Assembly: GCF_010668395.1 (NCBI RefSeq)
Contig: NZ_WUEY01000012.1
Location: forward strand, 154,309 to 218,308
DNA: 64,000 nt
From: Martinezella lusitana
GTDB lineage: Bacteria > Pseudomonadota > Alphaproteobacteria > Rhizobiales > Rhizobiaceae
Direction: 5' to 3'
The position numbers and the translations under genes are program-made. The notes below the pieces were generated by a model, which did no database searches, was not told where the DNA came from, and saw only the letters and a program-made list of their open reading frames with translations. Below, one piece after another: positions 7,908-16,776 of the stretch (position 1 is the first letter of the stretch; every line of letters starts with the position of its first letter).

Positions 7908-9269
7908 TCAGCCGAAGCCGCGTGCCTTGGAAACCTCATCGATCGCCGCAGCCGCGACCTCCACAGCCTTGTCGAGCTCTTCCCGGCTGGCGATTAGCGG
8001 AGGAGACATCTCGATGGAGTGTCCGATTGCCGTTACCAATACGCCCTTTTCATGCATCGAGTTCATCACAGCCTTGACGGTCTCGTCCTCGAAGGGGGCC
8101 TTCGTCGCCTTGTCGCTTGTGAAGTCGATGGCGTGCCAGTGGCCGATGCCCCGGACTTCGCCGACGATCGGAGAGCTGCCGAGCGCGGAGCGCAGTGCTT
8201 CCTGCAGATAGACACCGTTGTTCCGTGCCTTCGAAAGAAGCCCTTCCCGCTCCTTGATCTCGATCACCTTGAGTGACGCGGCCATGGCGCCGGCGTGTCC
8301 GCTATAGGTGTGGACGTTGCGATACATCGGAATGGCGTCGGCAATCTCGGGGCGCGTTGCGACGGCGCCGGCCGGGACGTAGCCAGCGCTCATGGCCTTC
8401 GCCATCGTGATAATGTCAGGCACGATCCCGAACTGTTCGGACGCGAACCATGTGCCCGTACGGCCGAAGCCGGTGATGACTTCGTCGCAGATGAGGAGGA
8501 TGTCGTGCTTCGTGCAGATCTCGCGGACACGTCTCCAGTAGTTCTGCGTCGGGATCTGAACGCCATGAGCCTGCATGATCGGCTCGCCGATGAAGGCTGC
8601 GATATTTTCCGGTCCCTCAAGCTCGATCTGCTTCTCGAGATAGGTGGCGCACATCTCCGCCCAAACTTCATCCGTGACGCCAAACGGGTTTCTGTAGCGC
8701 GTCGGGCTCGGGATGAAGCTGTTGCCGGGGACACGCGGATCCGGGATGTTACGCACCGGAAGCCAGTCGGTCACCGAAAGGCAGCCCATCGTGGCGCCAT
8801 GATAGGCATTCCAACGCGAGATGACCTTGTAGGCCCGCGGCTTCTTGCCCTTGGCCTGGTGGTATTGCTTCGCAAGCTTCAGGGCGCCTTCGACTGCTTC
8901 CGATCCGGTGCTGACGAAGAAGATCCGCGAGAGGTCCCCGGGTAGAATTTCGGACAGCTTCTCGGCAAGCCTGATGGCAGGCTCTGTCGTATTGGCCGCG
9001 GTACCGACGAAATGGACGTTGACCAGCTGGTCGTAGACAGCCTTGGCAATCTCCTGATTGCCGTATCCGAGCGTGTTTGCCCGGGTCGGCGAGCCGAGCA
9101 TGTCCAGGTATTCGCGATTATCCTCGGTCCAGAGACGGCAACCCTCGCCCCGGGCGTAGATGGAAAGGCCATTCGTTGCAATTTCCGACTGGCTCACGAT
9201 CGGAATGATCATGTGATCGAGTGCCGATTTCAGCAATGCCGGGAGATTGCTGTCTGATTGCGTCGTCAT
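7908..9269 (-). CDS. Class III PLP-dependent aminotransferase
   Basis: A 453-residue enzyme of the acetylornithine/glutamate-1-semialdehyde class. The phosphate-binding SGSEAVE-like stretch (STGSEAVEGALKLAK) is near residues 120-134, the cofactor aspartate is in CDEVITGFGRTG near 261-272 and the Schiff-base lysine is K291 in MAKAMSAGYVPAGA. The gene is first in the leftward operon and starts 340 bases from the divergent ROK gene. It could remove or move the amino group of an aminosugar-derived or omega-amino compound once PIG-L has exposed it. Class III enzymes are broad, so the substrate cannot be named. Confidence 0.9.
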   Translation of the reverse strand: MTTQSDSNLPALLKSALDHMIIPIVSQSEIATNGLSIYARGEGCRLWTEDNREYLDMLGSPTRANTLGYGNQEIAKAVYDQLVNVHFVGTAANTTEPAIRLAEKLSEILPGDLSRIFFVSTGSEAVEGALKLAKQYHQAKGKKPRAYKVISRWNAYHGATMGCLSVTDWLPVRNIPDPRVPGNSFIPSPTRYRNPFGVTDEVWAEMCATYLEKQIELEGPENIAAFIGEPIMQAHGVQIPTQNYWRRVREICTKHDILLICDEVITGFGRTGTWFASEQFGIVPDIITMAKAMSAGYVPAGAVATRPEIADAIPMYRNVHTYSGHAGAMAASLKVIEIKEREGLLSKARNNGVYLQEALRSALGSSPIVGEVRGIGHWHAIDFTSDKATKAPFEDETVKAVMNSMHEKGVLVTAIGHSIEMSPPLIASREELDKAVEVAAAAIDEVSKARGFG

Positions 9270-9609
9270 GGTCCTTCATCCCTCATAAATGGTGTTCTTG
9301 CAGGCTTGGATCACAGGGCGGATGCACCGTCTGCCTAAAGCCGAAATCACATTGGACGTTCGAAAGCTCTCCGCAGCCACCGCTACGGGGTCGCGAAGTC
9401 CAGGCCGCACGCCCGGAACTTGATTGTGTGACGGTCTCCCGCTTTGTTCCCATTGTAAGCGCCAGCCACAAGCAGATCCGCTGCGTCTGACGATCCGATA
9501 ACTGACAAACCGCTTGCCAGTATCTCAAGGGATCAGCTCTTTCGCCCTATTTGTCCACTTGATGGACTAATACTTGCAAAAAGTTTCATTGCATGTCAAT
9601 CCTTTTTTT
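9270..9609. promoter_or_regulatory. Divergent promoter region with ROK operator candidate
   Basis: This 340-base gap separates the leftward aminotransferase operon from the rightward ROK gene. An inverted repeat GTCCA-N5-TGGAC lies at 9553-9567, with matching TT and AA two bases further out on each side (9550-9551 and 9569-9570), which suits a dimeric regulator. It is 43 bases before the ROK start chosen here. It may serve autoregulation and control of the operon. I see no convincing open frame elsewhere in the gap. Confidence 0.5.
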
Positions 9610-10842
9610 ATGAGTGAATTTTCAATGCTTGCAGACGGACCCGAAAACACCGGTGGACGGGCTCCGAGGGCCATACTCGGCGCGAATGTCGAAGGTGCCA
9701 ATGCGCACAACCGTCGCGTTATTCTCGACGCGATCCGCGTCAATCGGGCGATGTCCCGGGCAGATCTTGCCCGGGCGACCAAGCTGTCGAAGCAGGCCGT
9801 CTCCAACATCGTCGACGAGTTGGAACGCGAAGGCATGATCATGGCGCAGGATACTGTCGCCCGCGAAGTGCCCGGACGCCCGGCGGTTCCCTATGTGCTG
9901 GCTCCCAACGGGGCGTATGCCATCGGTCTTCACATCGACAGACACGAAGCCCGAGCGGTCATTGTCGATCTGTGTGGCGATGTTGTGGTGCGCCAGCGCG
10001 CGCGCCTGAATGCCGAGGACCCCGACCGAGGCTTCAAGGATCTGCTCGATCTCCTGTCCAGCACCCGCAAGGATGCCGCAGTCCTTCGCCCCGAGCTCGA
10101 AGCCCGCCTGGTCGGGCTCGGCGTGGCAATGCCCGGCCCATTCGGGATCGACGAGGCGCGCAGCGTCACGGCGGACGTCTACAGCATGGCGCGCTGGCAG
10201 AGCTTCCCCCTCGTTTCCCGCCTGGAATCGGAAACAGGATTGGTCGTCAGCCTGCGAAACGACGCGGCTGCAGCGACGATGGCAGAGATGATCGCGGGGC
10301 GATTGCATGGCGTCAAGGATGCCGTCTGCCTCTATCTCGGATACGGGCTGGGGGCCGGTATCGTTATCAACGGCGAACTCTACAATGGCCGCAACGGCAA
10401 CGCCGGCGACGTCGGCCTGATCCCGGCCCAGCCCGGATGCGAGTCGAGACCGCTTTTAGAACGGCTTGCCACGCTTGCGGCGCTGAGCGAGTCTCTGGAA
10501 CTCGACCCCGCCGACCCCGAGTTCTTCACGGTGATCACCCAGATCGCCGAAAAATCCGGCCCCGAGTATCAGGCCTGGCTATCCCAAGCCTCCAGGGAAA
10601 TCGGATGGCTCCTTGCGATGACGGAGCTGGTCTTCGCGCCGGAGGCGATCGTGCTTTGTGGCAGCGCGCCGCAGGCTCTCCTCGATGACCTGCTTGAACG
10701 CCTCAAGGCGCCCGGGCTGGCCGAAGACCGTCCGCGAATGATGCGCGGCCTCGCCGATATCTGGGCACCTGCCCGAGGCGCTGCATCGGAGCCGATCGGC
10801 CGGAGCTTCTCGCCTCGCTATTCGGCCCTGTTCAAGAAGTGA
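9610..10842 (+). CDS. ROK family transcriptional regulator
   Basis: About 410 residues: an N-terminal winged helix (MSRADLARATKLSKQAVSNI, residues 48-67) followed by a ROK sugar-sensing domain with the glycine-rich LGYGLGAGIVINGELYNG. The CxCGxxGC zinc motif of typical ROK repressors is absent; the matching place reads AQPGCESRPLLERL. The ATG at 9610 was chosen over a TTG 36 bases upstream, and the ATG at 9625 is also possible because no strong ribosome site is visible. It is divergent from the PIG-L/aminotransferase/ABC operon and probably controls it in response to a sugar. Its 3' end overlaps the convergent LysR gene by 11 bases. Confidence 0.87.
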   Translation: MSEFSMLADGPENTGGRAPRAILGANVEGANAHNRRVILDAIRVNRAMSRADLARATKLSKQAVSNIVDELEREGMIMAQDTVAREVPGRPAVPYVLAPNGAYAIGLHIDRHEARAVIVDLCGDVVVRQRARLNAEDPDRGFKDLLDLLSSTRKDAAVLRPELEARLVGLGVAMPGPFGIDEARSVTADVYSMARWQSFPLVSRLESETGLVVSLRNDAAAATMAEMIAGRLHGVKDAVCLYLGYGLGAGIVINGELYNGRNGNAGDVGLIPAQPGCESRPLLERLATLAALSESLELDPADPEFFTVITQIAEKSGPEYQAWLSQASREIGWLLAMTELVFAPEAIVLCGSAPQALLDDLLERLKAPGLAEDRPRMMRGLADIWAPARGAASEPIGRSFSPRYSALFKK

Positions 10843-11743
10843 CCGCAGCCTGAGCCGGCAAGCGGCGGAAGAGCGACTGGTGCCGCTGGAACAGCGCGCC
10901 AAGTGCATCGACGGTCACCCGGACGCGTCTGATATGCCTGAGATCCTCATGAACGGAGAGCCAGTAGCTGCGCGTCAGGCGGAAGTCTTCCAGCAGTGGC
11001 TTGAGCCCCGCACCTTCGGACACCATGAAGAACGGCAGGATACCGATGGCCTGCCCGGTCTCCACGATATGGCGCTGCGCGATAATGCTGGTGCTTCGAA
11101 GCGCGGGCCTCTGTTTGAAACCGAGTGCGTCGAGGTAGTCGAGTTCCCGTGTATGCAGCAGGCTGGGTATGTAGCCGCACAGTATGTGAGCATCGATATC
11201 CTGGAGCGCAGATGGCTCTCCATGGATGCGAATGTAGCTGTCTGACGCAAAAAATCCGAGCTCGTAGTCTGTCAATCGCCGGGTCGCGATGCTTCCGGTA
11301 CCCGGGCGATCGAGGGTGATGGCGATATCCACTTCACGCGAGGCCAGCGAGTAATTCTGCGGGAGAGCGACAAGCTCGATATCCAGCGACGGGTACTCGG
11401 CGCGTAGCTCGTTGAGATGTGCGCTGAGATATGCCGCGCCGAGCCCTTCGGGAGCGCCGATACGAATAGTTCCGGAAATCTCCTCCAGGTCGCCAGCAAC
11501 CGAGCCGATCTCGCTGAGCAGGGTCGATTCCATATGCGTGACCACCGCCACGAGGTTCTCCCCCGCGGGAGTGATCTTCAGCCTCCTCCCCGCCCGATTG
11601 AAAAGCTTCACCGCGAGGCCGCTTTCGAGCCGCACCAGCCGCCGGCTGATCGTCGAATGGTCGAGGCCGAGCAGCTTTGAGGCTTCGGTTATTTGCCCCG
11701 TCCGGGCGATGCAGAGAAATACGCGCAGGTCGTCCCAGTCCAT
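10832..11743 (-). CDS. LysR family transcriptional regulator
   Basis: A 303-residue LysR regulator. The N-terminal winged helix (MDWDDLRVFLCIARTGQITE, then ASKLLGLDHSTISRRLVRLE) is of the type that starts MDWDDL, and the rest is the effector-binding domain. It is divergent from the GMC oxidoreductase gene at 11836, with 92 bases between, which is the classic layout for a LysR gene controlling its neighbour. A palindrome CACAT-TGT-ATGTG sits just upstream of its start. The effector is unknown. Its 3' end overlaps the end of the ROK gene on the other strand. Confidence 0.92.
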   Translation of the reverse strand: MDWDDLRVFLCIARTGQITEASKLLGLDHSTISRRLVRLESGLAVKLFNRAGRRLKITPAGENLVAVVTHMESTLLSEIGSVAGDLEEISGTIRIGAPEGLGAAYLSAHLNELRAEYPSLDIELVALPQNYSLASREVDIAITLDRPGTGSIATRRLTDYELGFFASDSYIRIHGEPSALQDIDAHILCGYIPSLLHTRELDYLDALGFKQRPALRSTSIIAQRHIVETGQAIGILPFFMVSEGAGLKPLLEDFRLTRSYWLSVHEDLRHIRRVRVTVDALGALFQRHQSLFRRLPAQAAVTS

Positions 11744-11835
11744 TCAGCACCCGTTTTTTCACATTGTATGTGTAATATTGGTGGTTGTCATCTCGGCCAT
11801 ATCGAAGCATTCCTTTCACAAGAGGAATAATCAAT
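11744..11835. promoter_or_regulatory. LysR-type divergent promoter with CACAT/ATGTG palindrome
   Basis: The palindrome CACAT-TGT-ATGTG at 11760-11772 has perfect five-base arms and contains the T-N11-A pattern expected of LysR sites. It lies 17 bases upstream of the lysR start codon and 64 bases upstream of the GMC gene start. An AAGAGGAAT ribosome site precedes the GMC gene. No binding data; position and symmetry only. Confidence 0.5.
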
Positions 11836-13452
11836 ATGATGGACAAATTTGATTATATTGTCGTGGGAGCTGGTACCGCCGGCTGCATCCTCGCCAATCG
11901 GCTTTCGGAAGACCCCGCCAACCGCGTGCTGCTGCTGGAGGCTGGCGGCAATGACAACTGGATCTGGTTTCACATCCCGGTCGGATATCTTTTTGTGATT
12001 GGCAACCCGCGCGCCGACTGGATGTTCCGCACTGAAGCCGAACCCGGACTGAATGGCCGTTCACTTGCCTACCCGCGCGGCAAGGTCATCGGCGGGTGCT
12101 CATCGATCAATGCCATGATCGCCATGCGCGGTCAGGCGGCCGACTATAACAGCTGGAAAGGCCTGGGCCTGACAGGCTGGGGATGGGACGATGTCCTGCC
12201 CACCTTCAAGAAGATGGAAGACCACTTTCTCGGCGAAGGCCCTTTTCACGGTGCTGGCGGCGGGTGGCGGGTCGAAGCTCCCCGCATATCGTGGCCCGTG
12301 CTCGATGCCGTGCGCAAGGCCGCCGGAGAAATCGGCGTGCCGCCGACAGACGATTTCAATCTCGGCCGGAATGACGGCACCGGATATTTCCATGTGAACC
12401 AGAAGCGCGGACGCCGGTGGTCATCGGCTCGCGGCTTTCTGAAGCCGGTCCTGCACCGGAAGAGCCTCACCCTCGAAACGGGCGTCCTGGTCGATAAGCT
12501 GATTATCAAAGATGGACGCGCGATCGGCGTTTCCTACCGGCGTGCCGACGGTTCCGTCCAGGCTGCATATGCCAAGGCCGAAGTCATCCTGAGCGCTGGC
12601 GCCATCGGCTCCGTGCAGATCCTCCACCGGTCTGGGATCGGGCCGGGCGAATGGCTCTTGCAGATGGGCGTCCAGCCGATCCTTGAGCGGCGCGGTGTCG
12701 GCCGCAACCTTCAGGACCATTTGCAGCAGCGCGCGATCTACCGTGTCAAAGGCGCCAAGACCCTGAACGACAGCTATCACAATCCCATTTCGAAGGGACT
12801 GATGGGGCTGGACTACCTGATCCGCCGCCGGGGGCCGCTCACCATGGCGCCATCTCAGCTCGGCATCTTCACCAAATCCGATCCCGATCAGCAGCGCGCC
12901 AACATCGAATTCCATGTCCAGCCGCTGTCGCTCGACAAGTTCGGTGACCCACTGCACCGGTTTTCCGCGATCACGGTTGCGGCATGCAACCTCAGGCCCA
13001 CATCGCGTGGCATCGTTCAGACAGTCACGACCGACCTGACGAAACCGCCGCTCATCAAACCGAACTATCTGTCGACCGACGAGGACCGGAAAGTGGCGGC
13101 CGATGCAATACGCGTGACCCGGCGACTTATGCGCCAGCCTGCCCTCGCCTCGCTTCACCCGGAAGAATATCTCCCCGGCCCCTCTGTCGGTGACGATGAC
13201 CAGTCCTTGGCGAAGGCAGCCGGCGATATCGGCACGACAATCTTCCACCCGACCAGCACGGCCAGGATGGGACTGAGGTCGGATCCGGATGCGGTGGTGG
13301 ACGATCGTCTGCGGTTCATCGGGCTCGACGGCCTGCGGGTTGTCGATGCGTCGGTGATGCCGCTGATCGTCTCAGGCAACACCAACACCCCGACTGCGAT
13401 GATCGCCATGAAGGGTGCCGACATGATCCTGGCGGACAGGAAAACTGCCTAG
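11836..13452 (+). CDS. GMC family FAD-dependent oxidoreductase (choline dehydrogenase-like)
   Basis: A 538-residue flavoenzyme. The FAD fingerprint VGAGTAGCILANRLSE is at residues 9-24, GMC signature 1 is around GKVIGGCSSINAMIAMRG near residues 80-97, and the C-terminal region has the catalytic pair in FHPTSTARMG and SGNTNTPTAMIAMKGAD. Such enzymes oxidise alcohols to aldehydes and pass electrons to quinones or another acceptor. The start was taken at the first of two adjacent ATGs with a GAGGA site; upstream codons do not look coding. It begins a three-gene rightward operon with the HisD-family and ThDP enzymes. Annotation as choline dehydrogenase would be too specific. Confidence 0.9.
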   Translation: MMDKFDYIVVGAGTAGCILANRLSEDPANRVLLLEAGGNDNWIWFHIPVGYLFVIGNPRADWMFRTEAEPGLNGRSLAYPRGKVIGGCSSINAMIAMRGQAADYNSWKGLGLTGWGWDDVLPTFKKMEDHFLGEGPFHGAGGGWRVEAPRISWPVLDAVRKAAGEIGVPPTDDFNLGRNDGTGYFHVNQKRGRRWSSARGFLKPVLHRKSLTLETGVLVDKLIIKDGRAIGVSYRRADGSVQAAYAKAEVILSAGAIGSVQILHRSGIGPGEWLLQMGVQPILERRGVGRNLQDHLQQRAIYRVKGAKTLNDSYHNPISKGLMGLDYLIRRRGPLTMAPSQLGIFTKSDPDQQRANIEFHVQPLSLDKFGDPLHRFSAITVAACNLRPTSRGIVQTVTTDLTKPPLIKPNYLSTDEDRKVAADAIRVTRRLMRQPALASLHPEEYLPGPSVGDDDQSLAKAAGDIGTTIFHPTSTARMGLRSDPDAVVDDRLRFIGLDGLRVVDASVMPLIVSGNTNTPTAMIAMKGADMILADRKTA

Positions 13453-13511
13453 AATTTCAAATGCGTGAAAAGTGATGGCGCTTCCGGGCGCCGCTTGAGG
13501 AGAACAAGACG

Positions 13512-14819
13512 ATGGCAAATTGGTTGAAACGCGGCGCAACTGCCGAGGCTGTTCGTGCCGCCGACAACAGTGTGCGCGAAACTGTGGAGCGGACGCTCGC
13601 GGACATCGAAGCGCGCGGTGACGCCGCTATCCGCGACCTCTCGATCAAATTCGACGGCCTGCAGCGCGATGACTATCGCCTGAGCGATGCCGAGATCCAG
13701 GCGTGCATGAGCCAGCTTTCGGATCGCGACCTGAAGGACATCGAGTTTGCCCAGACGCAGGTCCGCAACTTCGCGCAGCACCAGCGCGCCGCCCTGATGG
13801 ACATTGAGGTCGAAACGCTTCCGGGCGTCGTCCTAGGACACAAGAACATTCCGGTTAACGCCGCGGGCTGCTACGTGCCGGGCGGGAAATATCCGCTTCT
13901 CGCCTCCGCCCATATGTCGGTGATCACCGCGAAGGTCGCAGGGGTGAAGCGCATCATCACCTGCGCACCACCGTACAAGGGCAAGCCCGCTCCGGCGATC
14001 GTCGCGGCCCAGCATATGGCAGGTGCCGATGAGATCTACTGCCTCGGCGGCATCCAGGCTGTCGGCGCTATGGCGCTTGGTACGGCTTCGATCACCCCCG
14101 TCGATATGCTGGTCGGACCCGGCAATGCCTTTGTCGCCGAAGCAAAGCGTCAGCTTTTCGGCCGCGTCGGCATCGATCTCTTCGCGGGCCCGACGGAAAC
14201 CCTGGTCATTGCCGACGATACCGTCGATGGCGAGATTTGCGCGACCGACCTTCTCGGCCAGGCAGAGCATGGACCGGATTCGCCGGCAATTCTTCTGACG
14301 ACCTCCGAGAAACTCGCGCGTGACACCATCGCTGAAATCGGGCGTATCCTGACGATCCTGCCGACTGCCGAAATCTCCGCAAAGTCCTGGGCTGCCTACG
14401 GACAGGTGATCGTGGCCGAGAACGACAAGGAGATGGTGCGGATCGCTGATCAGCTGGCGTTCGAACACGTGCAGGTCATGACGAAGGATCCTGATTACTT
14501 CCTGAAGAACATGACCAATTTCGGAGCCCTGTTCCTCGGACCGCGGACCAACGTCGCATATGGCGACAAGGCGATCGGCACCAATCATACGCTGCCCACC
14601 AAGCAGGCGGCTCGCTACACCGGCGGCCTCTGGGTCGGGAAATTCCTGAAAACCTGCACCTACCAGCGCGTGCTCACCAACGAGGCCTCGACGCTCATCG
14701 GCGAATATTGCTCGCGCCTGTGCGCGCTGGAAGGTTTCACCGGGCATGGCGAACAGGCGAACATCCGGGTTCGCCGATACGGAGGCAAGAACGTGCCTTA
14801 CGGCGGCAAGGCGGAATAG
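13512..14819 (+). CDS. HisD-family dehydrogenase, probably not histidine biosynthesis
   Basis: A 435-residue NAD-dependent dehydrogenase of the histidinol dehydrogenase family. The zinc and catalytic signatures are kept: QAEHG, the FEH in QLAFEHVQV, GDKAIGTNHTLPT, and a C-terminal EGFTGHGEQ in place of the usual region with the last zinc histidine. No other his gene is near. Some HisD paralogues, for example HpsN, which turns dihydroxypropanesulfonate into sulfolactate, oxidise a diol or alcohol to an acid in two steps. That chemistry fits between a GMC alcohol oxidase and a ThDP enzyme. The start has a GAGGAG site. Family sure; HpsN-type activity is inference. Confidence 0.85.
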   Translation: MANWLKRGATAEAVRAADNSVRETVERTLADIEARGDAAIRDLSIKFDGLQRDDYRLSDAEIQACMSQLSDRDLKDIEFAQTQVRNFAQHQRAALMDIEVETLPGVVLGHKNIPVNAAGCYVPGGKYPLLASAHMSVITAKVAGVKRIITCAPPYKGKPAPAIVAAQHMAGADEIYCLGGIQAVGAMALGTASITPVDMLVGPGNAFVAEAKRQLFGRVGIDLFAGPTETLVIADDTVDGEICATDLLGQAEHGPDSPAILLTTSEKLARDTIAEIGRILTILPTAEISAKSWAAYGQVIVAENDKEMVRIADQLAFEHVQVMTKDPDYFLKNMTNFGALFLGPRTNVAYGDKAIGTNHTLPTKQAARYTGGLWVGKFLKTCTYQRVLTNEASTLIGEYCSRLCALEGFTGHGEQANIRVRRYGGKNVPYGGKAE

Positions 14820-14838
14820 CTCACCTTCATTATCTAGC

Positions 14839-14859
14839 GGGCCGGACAGGTTCCGGCCC
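14839..14859 (+). repeat. Stem-loop between HisD-like and ThDP genes
   Basis: GGGCCGGA (14839-14846) pairs with TCCGGCCC (14852-14859) around a five-base loop, 19 bases after the HisD-like stop. No T-run follows, so it may reduce rather than stop read-through to the ThDP gene, or stabilise the message. Confidence 0.5.
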
Positions 14860-14924
14860 ATGCCTATTATCACTGGATCGAGGTGGCGCGAGACCGACCG
14901 TCACCGAAGACTAAGGAGGAACAC

Positions 14925-16730
14925 ATGGACCAGCCCACCCAACGCCTGACAGGCGGCCAGATCGTCACCGAATACCTCGTCCGGGAAGGCGTGAAATATG
15001 TCTTCGCGATCCCCGGCCATGGCAACACCGCGCTAATGGATGCGTTTGTCGACCGGCAGGACGAACTGACCGTCATTCCGGCGATGCACGAACAGGGCGC
15101 ATCGCATATGGCCGACGGCTATTATCGCGCCAGCGGCCAAGTCGCGGCCGTCTGCGTTACAATCGGACCGGGCGCCACCAACACGCTGACAGGTATCGCC
15201 ACGGCATTCATGGATTCCATGCCGCAACTGGTCATCACCGGCGCGGTGCATACCTATTTCACCGGGAAAGGTGTCCTTCAGGAAATCGACCGTCCGCATG
15301 CGGACAATTTCCCGAGAATGGCCGAACCCGTCGTCAAGCGCTGGTTCCAGCCGTCTCACGTCGAGCAGCTTCCGGAAGTGATGAGCCACGCATTCAACGC
15401 GATGCTTGAGGGCCGCCGCGGACCCGTTCTGATCAACTTCCCCCAGGACATCCAGGCCGAGGAAGCCGAGGTCAAGCTCGCGCCGATCGAGCAGCGTCGC
15501 CCCCGCGGCCGGCTGCATGGGGACCCGGGAGAGATTGCCCGCGCCGCCCAGCTGCTTTTGTCTGCAGTGCGGCCGGTCATTCTTGCAGGTGGCGGCGTCA
15601 TCGCGGCCGAAGCGACCGACCTGCTGGTAAAGGTGGCAGAACGTCTCGGCGCTCCCGTGACGACATCCTTCAACGGCAAGGGCGCGATTGCCGAGGATCA
15701 CGAGCTCTATGCCTGGCCCTGCGGCGACATGGGTTCCTTCTCGGGCAACGCCATGACCCGCGAAGCCGACGTGATCCTCTCGCTCGGCTGCCGCTTCAGC
15801 GACCGTGTCACGTCTTCCTATACCCAGGGCGTCACGTTCGACATCCCGAAGACCAAGCTGATCCATGTCGATATCGACGGTTTCGAGATCGGCAAGAATT
15901 ATCCGGCAGAAGTTGGCATCCTCGGCGACGCCCATGCGGTCCTGTCGGCGTTGCTGACCGAGCTCGAAAAAGCCCCGGCGAGAGAATATCGGGGGACGGA
16001 GTACTTCCAGCGCTTCCAGGACCTGAAGGCTCAGTGGGTTGAGCATCTGCGCCCGCAGCAGGAGGCAAACCACTCACCGATCACGATCTCGCAGGCGCTC
16101 GCGGAGGCCCGCAAAGTGCTGCCACGTGACACTATCATCGTCACCGATTCAAGTTGCCCTCAGAACCAGGTTTACAACGAGTTCCCGGTGTACGGTCCGA
16201 AGCAACACCTTACGGCTGGCGGCTTCTCCGGCATTGGATTCGCGCTGCCGGCGGCAATCGGTGCCAAGCTAGGCGCACCCGATAAGCCAGTCGTTTGCAT
16301 CTGCGGCGATGGTGCATTCCTTCAGACCGGACAGGAGCTCGCTACCGCGGTCATGATGGGCATTCCTGCCGTCTTCCTGATCCTGAACAACGGCGGCTGG
16401 TGTGGAATTCGTAATTTGCAGCTAAATCTATTCGGTGAGGATCGTGAACTGATCACCAACTTCAAGACACCGGACGGCAATTCGTGGATGGCCAACTGCA
16501 CCGACTTCGCGAAGTCGTTGGGTGCAGCAGGCGAGCGTGTCGAAAATCCGGCAGAAATCGGCAACGCGCTCAATCGGGCACTCGCATCTCGCCAGCCCTA
16601 CATGGTCGAGGTGATCTGCTCGCTTGATCGTCCTTGGAGCAACATGCACATGACCGGGTGGTGGGATATCACGGTTCCCGCGAACCGCGGCGAATACCGC
16701 GAGCGATATGAGAAGAAGCGCGGATTTTGA
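14925..16730 (+). CDS. Thiamine diphosphate-dependent enzyme (acetolactate synthase-like)
   Basis: A 601-residue ThDP enzyme. The proton-relay glutamate is E56 in PAMHEQGASHMADGYYRASG, the middle domain carries an FAD/nucleotide-binding-like fold (PVILAGGGVIAAEATDLLVK), and the cofactor motif runs from GDGAFLQTG to ILNNGG in the last third. The ATG follows a perfect AAGGAGG site. No small regulatory subunit gene is adjacent, which argues against biosynthetic acetolactate synthase, and the sequence is unlike sulfoacetaldehyde acetyltransferase as I know it. It may decarboxylate or ligate a 2-keto acid produced by the two upstream dehydrogenases. Substrate unknown. Confidence 0.87.
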   Translation: MDQPTQRLTGGQIVTEYLVREGVKYVFAIPGHGNTALMDAFVDRQDELTVIPAMHEQGASHMADGYYRASGQVAAVCVTIGPGATNTLTGIATAFMDSMPQLVITGAVHTYFTGKGVLQEIDRPHADNFPRMAEPVVKRWFQPSHVEQLPEVMSHAFNAMLEGRRGPVLINFPQDIQAEEAEVKLAPIEQRRPRGRLHGDPGEIARAAQLLLSAVRPVILAGGGVIAAEATDLLVKVAERLGAPVTTSFNGKGAIAEDHELYAWPCGDMGSFSGNAMTREADVILSLGCRFSDRVTSSYTQGVTFDIPKTKLIHVDIDGFEIGKNYPAEVGILGDAHAVLSALLTELEKAPAREYRGTEYFQRFQDLKAQWVEHLRPQQEANHSPITISQALAEARKVLPRDTIIVTDSSCPQNQVYNEFPVYGPKQHLTAGGFSGIGFALPAAIGAKLGAPDKPVVCICGDGAFLQTGQELATAVMMGIPAVFLILNNGGWCGIRNLQLNLFGEDRELITNFKTPDGNSWMANCTDFAKSLGAAGERVENPAEIGNALNRALASRQPYMVEVICSLDRPWSNMHMTGWWDITVPANRGEYRERYEKKRGF

Positions 16731-16752
16731 TCTAGTTGTGGCACGACATTGG

Positions 16753-16776
16753 GAAGGCCAGACAGCCTGGCCTTTC
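16753..16776 (+). terminator. Terminator-like hairpin after the ThDP gene
   Basis: AAGGCCAG (16754-16761) pairs with CTGGCCTT (16767-16774) around the loop ACAGC, extendable outward by one or two G-C or G-T pairs. It starts 22 bases after the stop of the last gene of the GMC/HisD/ThDP operon. The T-run is weak (CTTTCC). Confidence 0.6.

Noticed and set aside
11836..13452. Choline dehydrogenase BetA
   Set aside because: GMC enzymes are often so annotated, but there is no betB, betI or betaine gene nearby.
13512..14819. Histidine biosynthesis gene hisD
   Set aside because: No other his genes, and it lies between a GMC oxidoreductase and a ThDP enzyme under a LysR regulator.
14925..16730. Sulfoacetaldehyde acetyltransferase (Xsc) or biosynthetic acetolactate synthase
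   Set aside because: The N-terminal and cofactor regions do not resemble Xsc as I know it, and there is no small subunit gene.
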